DNA of 64,000 bases. Origin: Rhizobium sp. FY34. Lineage in GTDB: Bacteria; Pseudomonadota; Alphaproteobacteria; Rhizobiales; Rhizobiaceae. Position 1 is the stretch's first letter; each line of letters begins with the position of its first letter. This document shows positions 25,389 through 35,995 of the stretch, in pieces. Both the position numbers and the translations under genes were made by a program. The stretch is taken from NCBI RefSeq assembly GCF_005222845.1, contig NZ_STFZ01000013.1, positions 1-64,000 on the forward strand. Direction: 5' to 3'. The notes under the pieces are model-generated. The model had not been told where the DNA came from. It did no database searches and saw only the letters and a list, made by a program, of their open reading frames with translations.

Positions 25389-25899
25389 GATCTCGCCCGC
25401 GTTGCGGCGCGCCAGCCGATTCGTCCTTGCCCTAACCGTTGTTGGCCTTTTGGCCAGCTGCCAGGTCAGGCCGCTTTATTCCTCCGCCGGCGGCACACCC
25501 GCCAAGCTGGCGGCGATTAAATTTTCGCCAGCTGGTGATCGGGTAACACAGGTCGTTCGCAACCACCTGATTTTCCTGACATCAGGTGGGGCAGGGGAAA
25601 CAGCAAAGGCAGATTACCAACTGCAACTGAGCGTGTCATCGACCCGAGCCGATATCCTCGATGACGAAATCGTCGATGTGCTAAAGCCGGGTCGTGTAAC
25701 GCTTGTCGGCACATATAGCCTCACGCGCATCGGTGACGGATCGGTGGTGAAATCGGGAAGCCGCTCCGTGACATCGCTCGTGGATGTCGGCAATCAGGAA
25801 TTTGCGAAACTGCGCGCCTATCGCGACGCAGAAAACCGCGCCGGCCGCGAACTCGCTGAATTCATTCGCGCCGATATTGCTACGGCGCTTGGCCGCTAG
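25378..25899 (+). CDS. lptE: LPS-assembly lipoprotein LptE
   Basis: About 173 residues. It is an outer-membrane lipoprotein that plugs LptD during LPS insertion. A signal peptide ends at the lipobox LLASC, after which QVRPLYSS matches LptE. Of the possible TTG starts I choose 25378, nine bases after GAGGA and overlapping the end of leuS by 11 bases. It is immediately followed by holA, as in many Gram-negatives (leuS-lptE-holA). Confidence 0.87.
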   Translation: MLCEISPALRRASRFVLALTVVGLLASCQVRPLYSSAGGTPAKLAAIKFSPAGDRVTQVVRNHLIFLTSGGAGETAKADYQLQLSVSSTRADILDDEIVDVLKPGRVTLVGTYSLTRIGDGSVVKSGSRSVTSLVDVGNQEFAKLRAYRDAENRAGRELAEFIRADIATALGR

Positions 25900-25901
25900 G
25901 C

Positions 25902-26942
25902 ATGGCCGAGATCAAGGCTCACGAATTCGATCGCCTTCTGCCGAGGGCGGCCGAACTCTATCGGATTTTCTTGATTTATGGGCCTGATCATGGGCTCGTT
26001 TCGGAGCGCGCTGCCGAACTTGCAAATCAAGCAGGCGTAAAGCTCGACGACCCTTTCTCCTTCACCAGGCTTGACCTCTCGGATCTGTCGGGAGATCCCG
26101 GCCGTCTTGTCGATGAAGTGAACTCACTTGGTCTTTTTGGCGGCAGCAAGGTTGTATGGCTTCGCGGCACTGGCAGCGACAAGCCGCTCGGTGATGCATT
26201 GCAAGTCCTGGTGAGCGGTCCGCAGCCGGATAACATTCTCATCATTGAGGCAGGCGACCTGAAGAAGACCAGTATCCTGCGCAAGATCTGCGAAAGTGCC
26301 AAGCTTGCCCTTGCCATCCCCTGTTATGCGGATGACATAAAGGCTTTGAATGCCCTCATCGATCTGGAACTGCAAAAAGAAGGGCTTCGCATCACACCTG
26401 AGGGCAGGGCAAGGCTTCTCGAAGGCTTGGGCGGTGACCGGGTGGCATCCCGCAACGAAATTCGCAAACTTACCCTCTATTGCCGCGGCATGCAGATCAT
26501 CGATGAAGGGCATGTTACAGATATCATCGGAGATGCCAGCGCGATTTCCACCGATGATGCCGTGGATTGCGTTCTGAAAGGCGACTTGCCCGGCCTGCAC
26601 CGCGCCATCCAGAAAATCATCAGTTCCAAAACCCCGATTTTTCTCGTGCTGCAATCCTGCCTCAAGCAGTTCCAGTTACTGGACGCCATGCATGCCGAAA
26701 TGGATGAAAAGAAAACACCTGCGGCTCAGGTCATGCAGACAATGGGTCGGCACATCCACTTCAAGCGCAAGCCTTTGGTCGAGGCGGCCCTGCGCACCTG
26801 GACCAGTGAGGCCCTAGCGCGGGAGACAAACAGGCTGCAGGGCGCCGTACTTCAGTCACGCCAGAGATCGGTGCTCGAAGACACGATTGCCTTCCAGACA
26901 CTACTTGCTACCGCTCTGCAATCGGCCCGTGGTAAACGGTAG
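25902..26942 (+). CDS. holA: DNA polymerase III subunit delta
   Basis: A 346-residue clamp-loader subunit that opens the beta clamp. Features are IFLIYGPDHGLVSERAAEL, the delta-type degenerate P-loop region, and a helical C-terminus with IFLVLQSCLKQFQLL. It begins two bases after the lptE stop and converges with parB, nine bases apart. Confidence 0.92.
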   Translation: MAEIKAHEFDRLLPRAAELYRIFLIYGPDHGLVSERAAELANQAGVKLDDPFSFTRLDLSDLSGDPGRLVDEVNSLGLFGGSKVVWLRGTGSDKPLGDALQVLVSGPQPDNILIIEAGDLKKTSILRKICESAKLALAIPCYADDIKALNALIDLELQKEGLRITPEGRARLLEGLGGDRVASRNEIRKLTLYCRGMQIIDEGHVTDIIGDASAISTDDAVDCVLKGDLPGLHRAIQKIISSKTPIFLVLQSCLKQFQLLDAMHAEMDEKKTPAAQVMQTMGRHIHFKRKPLVEAALRTWTSEALARETNRLQGAVLQSRQRSVLEDTIAFQTLLATALQSARGKR

Positions 26943-26951
26943 ACAGTTTGC

Positions 26952-27833
26952 TCAGCGACGTTCCAGAAGCCGACACACTTCCTCGAGCTGATCGAGGGAA
27001 CGATAGGCGATGCGAATCTGTCCGCTCCCGCCTTTGTGACTGATCTTCACCTCGAGACCGAGCGCATCGGTCAGACTGCGCTCGAGCGCAAGCGTGTCAG
27101 AATCCTTTTCCTTGGCGCGCTGCGCCACAGGCGGCTCCGACTGTGCCTTGATATCGTTCTGCGCTAGCCGCTCGGCATCACGCACCGACATGCCCTTGGT
27201 CACAATCGTTCTTGCAAGGGCAGACGGGTCCGACGTCGAGACAAGCGCGCGGGCGTGACCAGCCGAAAGCTCGCCCCCGGCGAGCATATCCCGCACCGGC
27301 TCTGGAAGCCTCAAAAGACGTAGACTGTTTGCCACGTGACTGCGGCTCTTACCGATGATCTCACCAAGGTCATTCTGGGTATAGCCATGTTCAGCAATCA
27401 ACTGTTCATAACCCATGGCCTCTTCGAGAGGATTCAGATCAGAACGTTGCACATTTTCAACGATGGCAATTTCCAGCGCCGTCCGGTCATCGACATCTCG
27501 AACTATTACCGGAATTTCGACGAGGCCAGCCAATTGTGCCGCACGCCAGCGCCGTTCACCAGCGATGATCTCGAAATCACCACCGCGAGGGCGGACAACA
27601 ACAGGCTGGACAATGCCATGTTGCCGAATCGAGCTCGAAAGATCCTGAAGTTCCTGTTCATCGAACATCCTGCGCGGATTGCGCGGATTGCGCAGCACAT
27701 GTTCAATCGGAACCAGTCGATCAGCACTCACGGACTTGGCAGGCGGCTCGCCAACGGGCACCGTCTGATCCATCTCACCGATCAGAGCAGCAAGGCCGCG
27801 ACCGAGACGGCGCTTGGACAGATCTTCACTCAT
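26952..27833 (-). CDS. parB: Chromosome partitioning protein ParB
   Basis: A 293-residue CTPase and parS-binding protein. It has the N-terminal LGRGLAALIGE ParA-interaction stretch, the CTP-binding GERRWRAAQLAG motif, ENVQRSDLNPLEEA, the helix-turn-helix YTQNDLGEIIGKSRSHVANSL, and a C-terminal dimerisation domain. Three ATG codons are tandem; the third (27833) is best spaced from AAAGG. It is last in mnmE-mnmG-rsmG-parA-parB. A perfect parS lies in rsmG. Confidence 0.95.
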   Translation of the reverse strand: MSEDLSKRRLGRGLAALIGEMDQTVPVGEPPAKSVSADRLVPIEHVLRNPRNPRRMFDEQELQDLSSSIRQHGIVQPVVVRPRGGDFEIIAGERRWRAAQLAGLVEIPVIVRDVDDRTALEIAIVENVQRSDLNPLEEAMGYEQLIAEHGYTQNDLGEIIGKSRSHVANSLRLLRLPEPVRDMLAGGELSAGHARALVSTSDPSALARTIVTKGMSVRDAERLAQNDIKAQSEPPVAQRAKEKDSDTLALERSLTDALGLEVKISHKGGSGQIRIAYRSLDQLEEVCRLLERR

Positions 27834-27854
27834 CATCATACCTTTGGTCTATCG

Positions 27855-28646
27855 TCAGGCAGCCTTCCGCCGCCGCTCACGCTGGATTACTTCGGATGCC
27901 AGCTGCAAATAAGCCTGGCTCCCAGCGCATTTGAGATCATATAATATAGCCGGCTTACCATAGGACGGTGCCTCGGAGACGCGAACATTGCGAGGGATCA
28001 ACGTGTGATAGACCTTTTCGCCAAGATGGGTCCTCACATCGTTGACAACCTGCTGCGCCAGATTGTTGCGCGCATCAAACATGGTCAGCACAATACCCTG
28101 AATATCAAGGCCCGGATTGACCGTCTGACGCACCTGATCAACCGTTTCCAGAAGCTGGCTCAAGCCTTCCAGGGCGAAGAACTCGCACTGAAGCGGCACG
28201 AGCACCGAATGGGCTGCCGCCATAGCATTGACAGTCAGAAGATTGAATGAAGGTGGACAATCCAACAGAATATAAGAAAATTGCCGAGCCTCCTCGGTCT
28301 GCAAGGCGCGCCGCAAACGAAAGGCGCGATCAGACTCTCGGCCTATTTCCATTTCCAGACCCAAGAGATCCATCGTCGAGGGGACAATGAAAAGGTTGGG
28401 GACAGCTGTTTCTACAGCGGCCAAGGCCACGGATTGCGTGCCCATCATGACATCGAAAGAGGAAATCTTGCGTTCGCGCCGGTCTATACCGAGACCGGTA
28501 CTGGCATTCCCCTGCGGATCCAGATCCACAATCAGAACGCGCTCACCGATCGCAGCGAGGGCCGTCGCAAGATTGATCGCTGTCGTGGTTTTTCCGACAC
28601 CGCCTTTTTGGTTGGCAATGGTGATAATGCGATTGGTATCGAACAT
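27855..28646 (-). CDS. parA: Chromosome partitioning ATPase ParA
   Basis: A 263-residue deviant Walker ATPase that moves ParB-parS complexes. Walker A' is KGGVGKTTTAINLATAL, and further motifs are VLIVDLDPQGNASTG and YILLDCPPSFN. There is no N-terminal HTH, so it is the chromosomal (Soj-type) form, not the RepA/plasmid type. It is located between rsmG and parB, about 7 kb from the predicted origin. Confidence 0.96.
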   Translation of the reverse strand: MFDTNRIITIANQKGGVGKTTTAINLATALAAIGERVLIVDLDPQGNASTGLGIDRRERKISSFDVMMGTQSVALAAVETAVPNLFIVPSTMDLLGLEMEIGRESDRAFRLRRALQTEEARQFSYILLDCPPSFNLLTVNAMAAAHSVLVPLQCEFFALEGLSQLLETVDQVRQTVNPGLDIQGIVLTMFDARNNLAQQVVNDVRTHLGEKVYHTLIPRNVRVSEAPSYGKPAILYDLKCAGSQAYLQLASEVIQRERRRKAA

Positions 28647-28665
28647 GGAGCACCTACAAATGAGG

Positions 28666-29283
28666 TCAAACCTTGCGCCGGAGCCCGGAAATTTCCAGGA
28701 TTACGGAGTCTTGTTCAACTCGGCTTTCATGTTGTACCAGATCGAAGCTCCAGCGACTATTCGCATTCGCCACTTCTGCCGCGTAATCCCGTCCTTTATG
28801 CAGAAAGGCTGTAACGTCACCTGCTTGAAGCATCCAGTGTGAGCAATAGGCGAGGAGAGTCGGAAGATCGGCCAGCGCACGCGCGGAAATATGATCGCAG
28901 CGAGGAATGTCCTGGCCGGCTGATTCGATGCGTATGGGGTGGACGCTACCACGCCCGCCCGTCTCCATAAGCGCTGTACGCAGAAAAGATGCTTTCTTCT
29001 GATTACTTTCGACAAGATGAACCCATCCGTCACCGAGTTCCGCCAGAAAAATAGCGGTGATAATTCCTGGGAAGCCGCCGCCTGATCCAAGATCGACCCA
29101 AATGGCCGGCTTGGGTGCCAACTGGAAAATCTGAGCACTATCAGCAATGTGACGCTGCCAAAGATCCGCCTTTGTTGATGGCGCAACCAGATTGATCGTC
29201 TTTGCCCATTTTTCGAAGAGGGATGCGAAGCGCTCCAGGCGAATCACTGTTTCACGTGAAACACGTATGCCGTTCAGTTCCAT
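28666..29283 (-). CDS. rsmG: 16S rRNA (guanine527-N7)-methyltransferase RsmG
   Basis: A 205-residue SAM-dependent enzyme modifying the 530 loop of 16S rRNA. Motifs are [13 protein letters not shown] for SAM binding, [14 protein letters not shown], and [12 protein letters not shown]. The ATG overlaps the last base of the mnmG stop. A perfect 16-bp parS is embedded in codons for VSRET near its N-terminus. Confidence 0.95.
   Translation of the reverse strand: MELNGIRVSRETVIRLERFASLFEKWAKTINLVAPSTKADLWQRHIADSAQIFQLAPKPAIWVDLGSGGGFPGIITAIFLAELGDGWVHLVESNQKKASFLRTALMETGGRGSVHPIRIESAGQDIPRCDHISARALADLPTLLAYCSHWMLQAGDVTAFLHKGRDYAAEVANANSRWSFDLVQHESRVEQDSVILEISGLRRKV
29248..29263. other. parS centromere site (perfect)
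   Basis: TGTTTCACGTGAAACA, the full 16-bp alphaproteobacterial ParB-binding palindrome, inside the 5' part of rsmG. It is about 6.4 kb from the predicted origin and 1.4 kb upstream of parB. Confidence 0.95.
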
Positions 29284-31160
29284 CAGGAGACTCGCAACTC
29301 ACGCTGCGTCGCAATTGCAGCTTTCTTAACCAAGGCCAGTATGAGCGCCAGAGCAGCCGGAGTCATACCATCGATTTTCGCCGCTTGGGCTATGTTACGC
29401 GGCCGAACCGCTTTCAACTTCACCTTCAGTTCATTCGACAGCCCGGACACATCAGAAAAATCGAAATCCAGCGGAATCAGACGATCTTCATCGCGCCGCA
29501 CGGACTGAATATCCGACTGCTGTCTTTCCAGGTAAACTGAATATCCGGCTTCTATTTGTAGGGCCTCTGAAACAGGTTTGCGCAAATCGGAGAGTTCTGG
29601 CCAGATCCGGCAGATGTCGACCATATCAATGTCCGGATAGGACAGGAGTTCAAAGGCAGTACGCCGCTGACCGTCCTGGTTCAGTTTTATGCCGCCAACC
29701 AAAGCCTCATTCGGCGTCACAGACAGGGACTTGAGCTGAGAACGCCCTTCATCCAGCTCCAACAGATAGGTGGTAAAACGTTCAATGCGGGACCGATCCG
29801 CCAGACCGAGTGCAATGGCTGTCGGTGTCAAACGTACATCGGCATTGTCTGCGCGAAGCGATAGGCGATACTCTGCCCGAGAGGTGAACATACGATAGGG
29901 TTCACTGACACCGCGGCTGGTCAGATCATCAATCATCACGCCGATATAAGAATCGGTCCGACTGAAGATATGTGGCTGCGACCCAAAAGCCTTCCGCGCC
30001 GCGTTCAGGCCGGCGACCAGGCCTTGAGCACCGGCCTCTTCATACCCAGTCGTTCCGTTGATTTGGCCCGCTAGATAGAGGCCGGGCAGGGCCTTCATCT
30101 GCAGATCAGCCGTCAACTCACGCGGGTCGATGTGATCATACTCAATGGCATAGCCTGGCTGAAGGATCTCTACCCTTTCGAGACCCGGAATGGTTCGGAT
30201 GAAAGCTTCCTGAACCGAGGCTGGCAGCGATGTCGAAATACCATTGGGATAGACGGTGTCATCATCGAGACCCTCGGGTTCCAGAAAGACCTGATGTCCG
30301 TCTCGTTCGCCAAATCGCACGATCTTGTCTTCAATCGATGGGCAATAGCGTGGACCAATGCCCTTGATCTGCCCCGAATACATAGCTGACTGGCCGATAT
30401 TGTCAGCGATGATCTTATGGGTCGCATCCACCGTACGTGTAACACCGCAGGCGACCTGTCGATTGGTTATACTGTCGGTCATGAAGGAGAATGGCACAAG
30501 TTCGTCATCAGCCTCTTGTCGACCAATAGAATCCCAGTCGATCGTCTTACCATTGAGGCGTGCCGGCGTGCCGGTCTTAAGCCGGCCAAGGGAAATACCG
30601 AGCCGCATCAATGTGCCTGACAAGCCTTCGGATGGCGCCTCTCCCATGCGGCCCGCTGGAGTCGTTTGGTTGCCAATGTGGATCAAACCGCGCAAGAAAG
30701 TACCGGTCGTCAGCACAACTGATTTCGACGAGATCTGACGACCGTCTTTCAGCACGACACCAGTAACTGAACCATTGTCTTGGATAAGATCAAAGGCATC
30801 GCCTTCGATAATTGTCAGATTGACATGCGCTTCCAGCGCTGCCCGCATGGCATCCCGGTAAAGACGGCGGTCGGCCTGGGTACGGGGTCCGCGAACCGCT
30901 GGACCTTTCTTCCGGTTGAGGATACGAAACTGAATGCCTGCGGCATCGGCCATCTTGCCCATCAAGCCGCCGAGCGCATCAATCTCGCGAACAAGATGGC
31001 CCTTGCCCAATCCGCCAATGGCTGGATTGCAGGACATGACACCCAGTGTGGCGCGATGGTGGGTTACCAAGGCGGTCTTGGCGCCAATGCGCGCGGCGGC
31101 CGATGCGGCTTCGCAGCCGGCATGCCCGCCGCCAATAATAATGACATCAAAGCTGTTCAT
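29283..31160 (-). CDS. mnmG: tRNA uridine-5-carboxymethylaminomethyl modification enzyme MnmG
   Basis: A 625-residue FAD enzyme that, with MnmE, makes cmnm5U34 in tRNAs. The N-terminus [26 protein letters not shown] is the FAD dinucleotide fold; [22 protein letters not shown] is a signature. It starts at ATG 31160 (MNSFDVI); an ATG seven codons earlier is possible. It sits between mnmE and rsmG in the conserved origin-proximal operon. Confidence 0.96.
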   Translation of the reverse strand: MNSFDVIIIGGGHAGCEAASAAARIGAKTALVTHHRATLGVMSCNPAIGGLGKGHLVREIDALGGLMGKMADAAGIQFRILNRKKGPAVRGPRTQADRRLYRDAMRAALEAHVNLTIIEGDAFDLIQDNGSVTGVVLKDGRQISSKSVVLTTGTFLRGLIHIGNQTTPAGRMGEAPSEGLSGTLMRLGISLGRLKTGTPARLNGKTIDWDSIGRQEADDELVPFSFMTDSITNRQVACGVTRTVDATHKIIADNIGQSAMYSGQIKGIGPRYCPSIEDKIVRFGERDGHQVFLEPEGLDDDTVYPNGISTSLPASVQEAFIRTIPGLERVEILQPGYAIEYDHIDPRELTADLQMKALPGLYLAGQINGTTGYEEAGAQGLVAGLNAARKAFGSQPHIFSRTDSYIGVMIDDLTSRGVSEPYRMFTSRAEYRLSLRADNADVRLTPTAIALGLADRSRIERFTTYLLELDEGRSQLKSLSVTPNEALVGGIKLNQDGQRRTAFELLSYPDIDMVDICRIWPELSDLRKPVSEALQIEAGYSVYLERQQSDIQSVRRDEDRLIPLDFDFSDVSGLSNELKVKLKAVRPRNIAQAAKIDGMTPAALALILALVKKAAIATQRELRVS

Positions 31161-31186
31161 TGGGTCACCAACCACTGCCATGGCAG

Positions 31187-31202
31187 TGTTTCACGTGAGT
31201 CA
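31187..31202. other. parS-like site (14/16)
   Basis: TGTTTCACGTGAGTCA, two mismatches from the parS consensus, between mnmE and mnmG. Confidence 0.7.
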
Positions 31203-32516
31203 CTTACCGACGCAGAACTCGGAGAAAATGACGTCGAGCAAATCCTCGACATCCACTCTTCCGGTAATACGTCCAAGGGATTCTGCCGCGAGGCGGAGGT
31301 CTTCCGCCCGCAGATCCAGTTCGGATCCTGATAGCGCGTCTGCAACAAAATTGGAAGCCCGCTGGAGATGCGTGAGATGGCGCAGCCGACCTGCGCCCAG
31401 CGCACCGATAGAGGCCCAATTCTCTTCGACACGATTGAGGATATGCCGACGCAACTCTTCCAGCCCGTCGCCAGTGTTCACCGATATCACGATATTAGTT
31501 TGATCCGCCGGATGGACCTGCGTTCGAAGATCGCCTTTGGTTGCGACCCGCAGAAGTGGAACACTATCCATCTCAATGGGTATTTGTTCCGCTTCCGAAT
31601 CGATTCCTTGCATCCAAAGGACCAAATCCGCGCTAGAGATCGCTCTGCGTGCCCGCCTGACGCCTTCCAATTCAACGACATCCTGCGTTTCCCGTAGGCC
31701 AGCCGTATCGGAGAAGCGAACGAGAAAGCCATTCATGTCCAGATCAATTTCGAGCACATCGCGCGTTGTGCCGGCAATCTCAGTCACGATCGCCACATCA
31801 CGCTTCGCTATAGCATTGAGGAAACTGGATTTTCCGGCATTGGGCGGCCCTGCGATGACAACCTTGAACCCGTCGCGGACCGAGCCTGCTTTCTCCGTGG
31901 CCATCATCTGCTGCTGGATCTCCTTGAAGATCCGCTCGACATCGGCCCAGACCAAATCGGAAACAGAGCCTGGAACATCATCTTCGTCAGCAAAGTCGAT
32001 CTCTGCCTCGATCAACGCGCGTGCGCGCGTCAGGCGCTCTGCCCAATCCATATAGAGCTGTGACAGCCCGCCATTGCTCTGCTCGATCGCCAGGCGACGC
32101 TGCATTTCCGTATCGGCAGAAATTAGATCGCCAAGGCCTTCAACTTCGACCAGGTCAAGCTTGCCGTTCTCGAACGCACGCTTGGTGAATTCTCCTGCCT
32201 CGGCCGGCCGAAGCCCCAGCGCCTGCAACTCGTTGAGAAGCGCGACAATCACAGCTCTACCGCCATGCAGCTGGAATTCTATACAAGTTTCGCCGGTAAA
32301 TGACTGCGGAGCAGGGAACACCAAGATTAAGGCGCGATCAATGAGCAAGCCGTTCCGGTTACGAATCGATCGGAGATACATGCCGCGCGTTTCAGGCAGA
32401 TCAACTATCAGAGTTTGCGCAGCTGCCATGGCATTTGGACCGCTGGCCCGAACGACAGCGACGCCCGAAGGCGCCGCACCGCTGGACAGGGCAAATATCG
32501 TATCCGAAATCTTCAT
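31200..32516 (-). CDS. mnmE: tRNA modification GTPase MnmE
   Basis: A 438-residue GTPase, the partner of MnmG. It has an N-terminal tetrahydrofolate-binding domain (DTIFALSSGAAPSGVAVVRASG), a G domain with GPPNAGKSSFLNA, DTAGLRE and TKGD, and the C-terminal catalytic cysteine motif CVGK at the very end. It starts the mnmE-mnmG-rsmG-parA-parB run. Confidence 0.96.
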   Translation of the reverse strand: MKISDTIFALSSGAAPSGVAVVRASGPNAMAAAQTLIVDLPETRGMYLRSIRNRNGLLIDRALILVFPAPQSFTGETCIEFQLHGGRAVIVALLNELQALGLRPAEAGEFTKRAFENGKLDLVEVEGLGDLISADTEMQRRLAIEQSNGGLSQLYMDWAERLTRARALIEAEIDFADEDDVPGSVSDLVWADVERIFKEIQQQMMATEKAGSVRDGFKVVIAGPPNAGKSSFLNAIAKRDVAIVTEIAGTTRDVLEIDLDMNGFLVRFSDTAGLRETQDVVELEGVRRARRAISSADLVLWMQGIDSEAEQIPIEMDSVPLLRVATKGDLRTQVHPADQTNIVISVNTGDGLEELRRHILNRVEENWASIGALGAGRLRHLTHLQRASNFVADALSGSELDLRAEDLRLAAESLGRITGRVDVEDLLDVIFSEFCVGK

Positions 32517-32580
32517 GCTGCAAGGCTTTCGGAAAACTCCGGATAAACACCTCCGTGGGAGATATGAATCCGGCTACTGA

Positions 32581-33846
32581 TCAGGTGTTCATCGAGTCGA
32601 AGAAGTCGCCATTGTTCTTCGTCTGCTTCAGCTTGTCGATGAGGAATTCGATCGCATCGGTGGTGCCCATCGGCGCCAGGATACGACGCAGCACGAAGAT
32701 CTTCTGGAGATCCTGGCGCGGCACCAGCAGGTCTTCCTTGCGGGTGCCGGATTTCAGGATGTCCATCGACGGGAAGATGCGCTTGTCAGCGACCTTGCGG
32801 TCCAGGACAATTTCCGAATTGCCGGTGCCCTTGAACTCTTCAAAGATGACTTCGTCCATGCGGCTGCCCGTATCGATGAGGGCTGTTGCAATGATCGTCA
32901 GCGAGCCGCCTTCTTCGATGTTACGGGCGGCGCCAAAGAAGCGCTTCGGGCGCTGCAGCGCATTGGCATCCACGCCGCCGGTTAGAACCTTGCCGGAGGA
33001 GGGCACAACCGTGTTGTAGGCGCGGCCAAGGCGTGTGATCGAATCGAGCAGAATGACCACGTCACGGCCATGCTCGACAAGACGCTTGGCCTTTTCAATG
33101 ACCATTTCGGCCACCTGAACGTGGCGGACCGCTGGTTCATCGAAGGTGGACGACACCACTTCGCCCTTGACCGAGCGCTGCATGTCCGTGACCTCTTCTG
33201 GCCGTTCATCGATGAGGAGAACGATCAAATAGCATTCCGGATGGTTTGCAGTGATCGAATGGGCAATATTTTGTAGAAGAACCGTCTTACCCGTGCGTGG
33301 CGGTGCAACGATCAGACCGCGCTGACCCTTACCAAGCGGCGCCACCAGATCGATCACGCGGGCCGACAGATCCTTGGAGGTCGGAATGTCCAGTTCCATC
33401 TTGAAGCGCTCATTGGGATAGAGCGGCGTCAGATTGTCGAAATGAACCTTGTGACGGATCTTTTCAGGATCGTCGAAATTGATCGTGTTGACCTTCAGCA
33501 AGGCAAAATAACGTTCGCCTTCCTTGGGTCCACGGATAGGGCCTTCCACCGTATCGCCGGTCTTCAGCGAGAAACGACGGATCTGCGAGGGGGAAATGTA
33601 GATGTCATCCGGGCCCGGCAGATAATTGGCATTGGCCGAACGCAGGAAGCCGAATCCATCCTGCAAGAGTTCCACCACGCCTTCGCCAATGATTTCGACA
33701 TCCTGACTGGCCAAGACCTTGAGGATCGCGAACATCAATTCCTGCTTGCGCATGGTGCTCGCGTTTTCGACCTCCAGCGATTCGGCGAAGGTCAGCAGGT
33801 CGGTCGGCGACTTGCTCTTAAGTTCTTGAAGCTTCATTTCAGCCAT
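32581..33846 (-). CDS. rho: Transcription termination factor Rho
   Basis: A 421-residue hexameric RNA helicase. It has an N-terminal helical domain, an RNA-binding cold-shock fold ([29 protein letters not shown]), Walker [12 protein letters not shown], Walker [12 protein letters not shown], and the Q- and R-loop region. Full length with no insertion. The 170 bases upstream to hemJ presumably hold its promoter. Confidence 0.97.
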   Translation of the reverse strand: MAEMKLQELKSKSPTDLLTFAESLEVENASTMRKQELMFAILKVLASQDVEIIGEGVVELLQDGFGFLRSANANYLPGPDDIYISPSQIRRFSLKTGDTVEGPIRGPKEGERYFALLKVNTINFDDPEKIRHKVHFDNLTPLYPNERFKMELDIPTSKDLSARVIDLVAPLGKGQRGLIVAPPRTGKTVLLQNIAHSITANHPECYLIVLLIDERPEEVTDMQRSVKGEVVSSTFDEPAVRHVQVAEMVIEKAKRLVEHGRDVVILLDSITRLGRAYNTVVPSSGKVLTGGVDANALQRPKRFFGAARNIEEGGSLTIIATALIDTGSRMDEVIFEEFKGTGNSEIVLDRKVADKRIFPSMDILKSGTRKEDLLVPRQDLQKIFVLRRILAPMGTTDAIEFLIDKLKQTKNNGDFFDSMNT

Positions 33847-34017
33847 GAAGAGGGACCGCTTTGGAAATTCGAGGGAAATGGCGTGTCTGTGGATGTCGCA
33901 TCCCCAGGGAGACCGGGGAGGATGAAGAGATTACACACGAGCCACGAGAGAAGGATTGGCGCAGAAAATAGCGACTTCACCCATTCGCCGCAAGGGGGGA
34001 GAAGTATTTCTTCTCGA

Positions 34018-34560
34018 TCAAAACGGCTTCACGATCACGAGGATGACAATCAACATCATGAGAACAGTCGGAATTTCGTTCATCATGCGCCAATAGCGGG
34101 CCGATCGGCGTGGCGCGTCCACCGAAAACTGACGAACTGCATGGCTCTGATGCATGTGGGCGAGCGTGAGCAGAATGACAAGCAGAATTTTTGCATGCAG
34201 CCAACCACCCTGGAATCCATACACCGACCAGGCAAGGTAAAGCCCGAGCACCCAGCTGATCATCATGGCAGGATTCATGATCACTTTCAGAAGCCGGCCT
34301 TCCATCACCTTGAAGGTTTCAGACTGAACCGATCCCGGTTGCGCATCGGTGTGATAGACGAAAAGCCGTGGCATGTAGAACAGACCGGCCATCCAGGCGA
34401 TGACCGCAATCACGTGAAAGGCCGTGATCCACCGGCTGAAACTGTCGGGCTGAAGCACATAGACGAGGGCGATCAAGCCGACAAAAATTCCGATGGCAAT
34501 GCCGGCGCGCAGAGAGGCGCGCTTGCCGGCGGAAGCCGAAATCTGTTTTTCAGCTGCCAT
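34018..34560 (-). CDS. hemJ: Protoporphyrinogen oxidase HemJ
   Basis: A 180-residue inner-membrane protein with four predicted helices, converting protoporphyrinogen IX to protoporphyrin IX. It shows the conserved [22 protein letters not shown], with the essential histidine, and a later [16 protein letters not shown] and [11 protein letters not shown]. It starts at ATG 34560, which overlaps the end of hemE by 11 bases, making a hemE-hemJ haem operon. Confidence 0.9.
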   Translation of the reverse strand: MAAEKQISASAGKRASLRAGIAIGIFVGLIALVYVLQPDSFSRWITAFHVIAVIAWMAGLFYMPRLFVYHTDAQPGSVQSETFKVMEGRLLKVIMNPAMMISWVLGLYLAWSVYGFQGGWLHAKILLVILLTLAHMHQSHAVRQFSVDAPRRSARYWRMMNEIPTVLMMLIVILVIVKPF

Positions 34561-35590
34561 TCCCCAAGCCCCGTACACGGTTGACGAGCTGCGTCACATG
34601 ATCCGGATTGGCCTCCGGAGTGATACCGTGACCGAGGTTGAACACGAGAGGACCCTGGCCAAGCACCTGGAGAATGGCATCGATCCCGTCATCAAGAGCC
34701 TTGCCGCCGGCGACCACCCGCATTGGATCGAGATTGCCCTGAATAGGGCCATCCTTTTGCAACTCGGCTGCAAAACTCAAGGGAACGGACCAATCGAGGC
34801 CAATCATGTCGGCACCGGTCTTCTGGCGATAATGGCGCAGGTTCATGCCCGCTCCTTTGGCAAAGGCGATGATTTTTGCATCCGGCCGCCGGGCCTTCAC
34901 CGATTGGATGATCCGGCGAACCGGTGCAATCGCATAGGTCTCAAATTCGGCTTCACCGAGAACCCCTGCCCAGCTGTCAAAAATCTGCACGGCATCGGCA
35001 CCCGCATCGATCTGCGCGACAAGATAGTCCGCGGAAATTTCTGCAAGAACGGCGAGCAGCTGCGCAAAGGCCTGCGGATGGCGATAGCCGAACAAGCGGG
35101 CAGGTGCCTGGTCCGGCGTGCCGTGCCCTGCGATCATGTAGGTCGCAACCGTCCAGGGCGCCCCGCAGAAGCCGAGCAGCGTCGTTTGGGGCGGCAGGGC
35201 TGCACGGATCTGTCCAACGGCCTGCATGACCGGCTGCAGGTGGTCCAGAACCCCTTCAGGTTTCAGTGCAAGGATGCCAGCCTCGTCAATCGGATCCATC
35301 CGCGGTCCCGAACCTTCGACGAAATGCACATTGCGGTTAAGCCCATCGGGAATGACGAGAATATCGGAAAACAGGATTGCCGCGTCAAAAGCGTAACGCC
35401 GGATCGGCTGCAACGTGACTTCAGTTGCCAGATCCGGCGAATAACAGAGGTTCAGGAAGCTTCCAGCCTTCCCCCGCGTCTGACGATATTCCGGGAGATA
35501 GCGGCCTGCCTGTCTCATGAGCCAGATGGGTGGAGGTGAAACGGTTGCACCATTCAAAACCTCGATAACCTTTCGGCGTTCTGTGGCCAA
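34550..35590 (-). CDS. hemE: Uroporphyrinogen decarboxylase
   Basis: A 346-residue cytosolic haem-biosynthesis enzyme that decarboxylates uroporphyrinogen III. The N-terminal signature is [14 protein letters not shown]; a further motif is [11 protein letters not shown] with the catalytic aspartate. It borders the predicted replication origin, the same position it has in Caulobacter and other Alphaproteobacteria, and its promoter must lie inside the origin region. Confidence 0.97.
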   Translation of the reverse strand: MATERRKVIEVLNGATVSPPPIWLMRQAGRYLPEYRQTRGKAGSFLNLCYSPDLATEVTLQPIRRYAFDAAILFSDILVIPDGLNRNVHFVEGSGPRMDPIDEAGILALKPEGVLDHLQPVMQAVGQIRAALPPQTTLLGFCGAPWTVATYMIAGHGTPDQAPARLFGYRHPQAFAQLLAVLAEISADYLVAQIDAGADAVQIFDSWAGVLGEAEFETYAIAPVRRIIQSVKARRPDAKIIAFAKGAGMNLRHYRQKTGADMIGLDWSVPLSFAAELQKDGPIQGNLDPMRVVAGGKALDDGIDAILQVLGQGPLVFNLGHGITPEANPDHVTQLVNRVRGLGNGS

Positions 35591-35995
35591 GTGGTGTCCT
35601 CCAATAAAGAAAGAAATCTAGAATCTTAGATTTTATGATTCTTAGAGTCGGTGACTATCAAGGATCCTTTCTCTTGCACAGTCCAGACAGTCAGACTGCG
35701 ACAATCAGAACGTTGAGAGATAAAATCGACGCCAATTCTCCTCGATACGGGAATTTTCGATATTTTATCTTTAAAATCAATTGTTTGTCGCCTATTCTAA
35801 TGGGTGACAACCTGTGGATAAGATATGAATCGCGACCTAAGAGATTGCGCTTGTCCACATTACCCACAAGGGCTGTGACACAGGCCCCACAGTCATGCTG
35901 AATGTGGATAAAGTCGAGGTTATCCCGAGTGCGGGCGTGCCGCGCTTAGGAACCCTTCCATTGTCCCAGGTTATGAACAGAGGCAGAAGAATAAC
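35591..35995. other. Predicted chromosomal replication origin (oriC)
   Basis: A 405-bp gene-free gap between divergent hemE and ppsR. DnaA-box matches are TGTGGATAA at 35813-35821 and 35903-35911, TTGTCCACA at 35851-35859, TTACCCACA at 35860-35868 and a weaker TTATCCCGA at 35920-35928. The hemE side is AT-rich (about 35600-35800) and could unwind. GANTC methylation sites at 35621, 35637, 35645 and 35827 fit CcrM control. A near-repeat GAATCTTAGA/GATTCTTAGA lies at 35621-35646. Gene neighbourhood and the parABS locus support the call. Confidence 0.85.

Noticed and set aside
34408..34423. TCACGTGAAA in hemJ
   Set aside because: Core matches but only about ten of sixteen parS positions agree.
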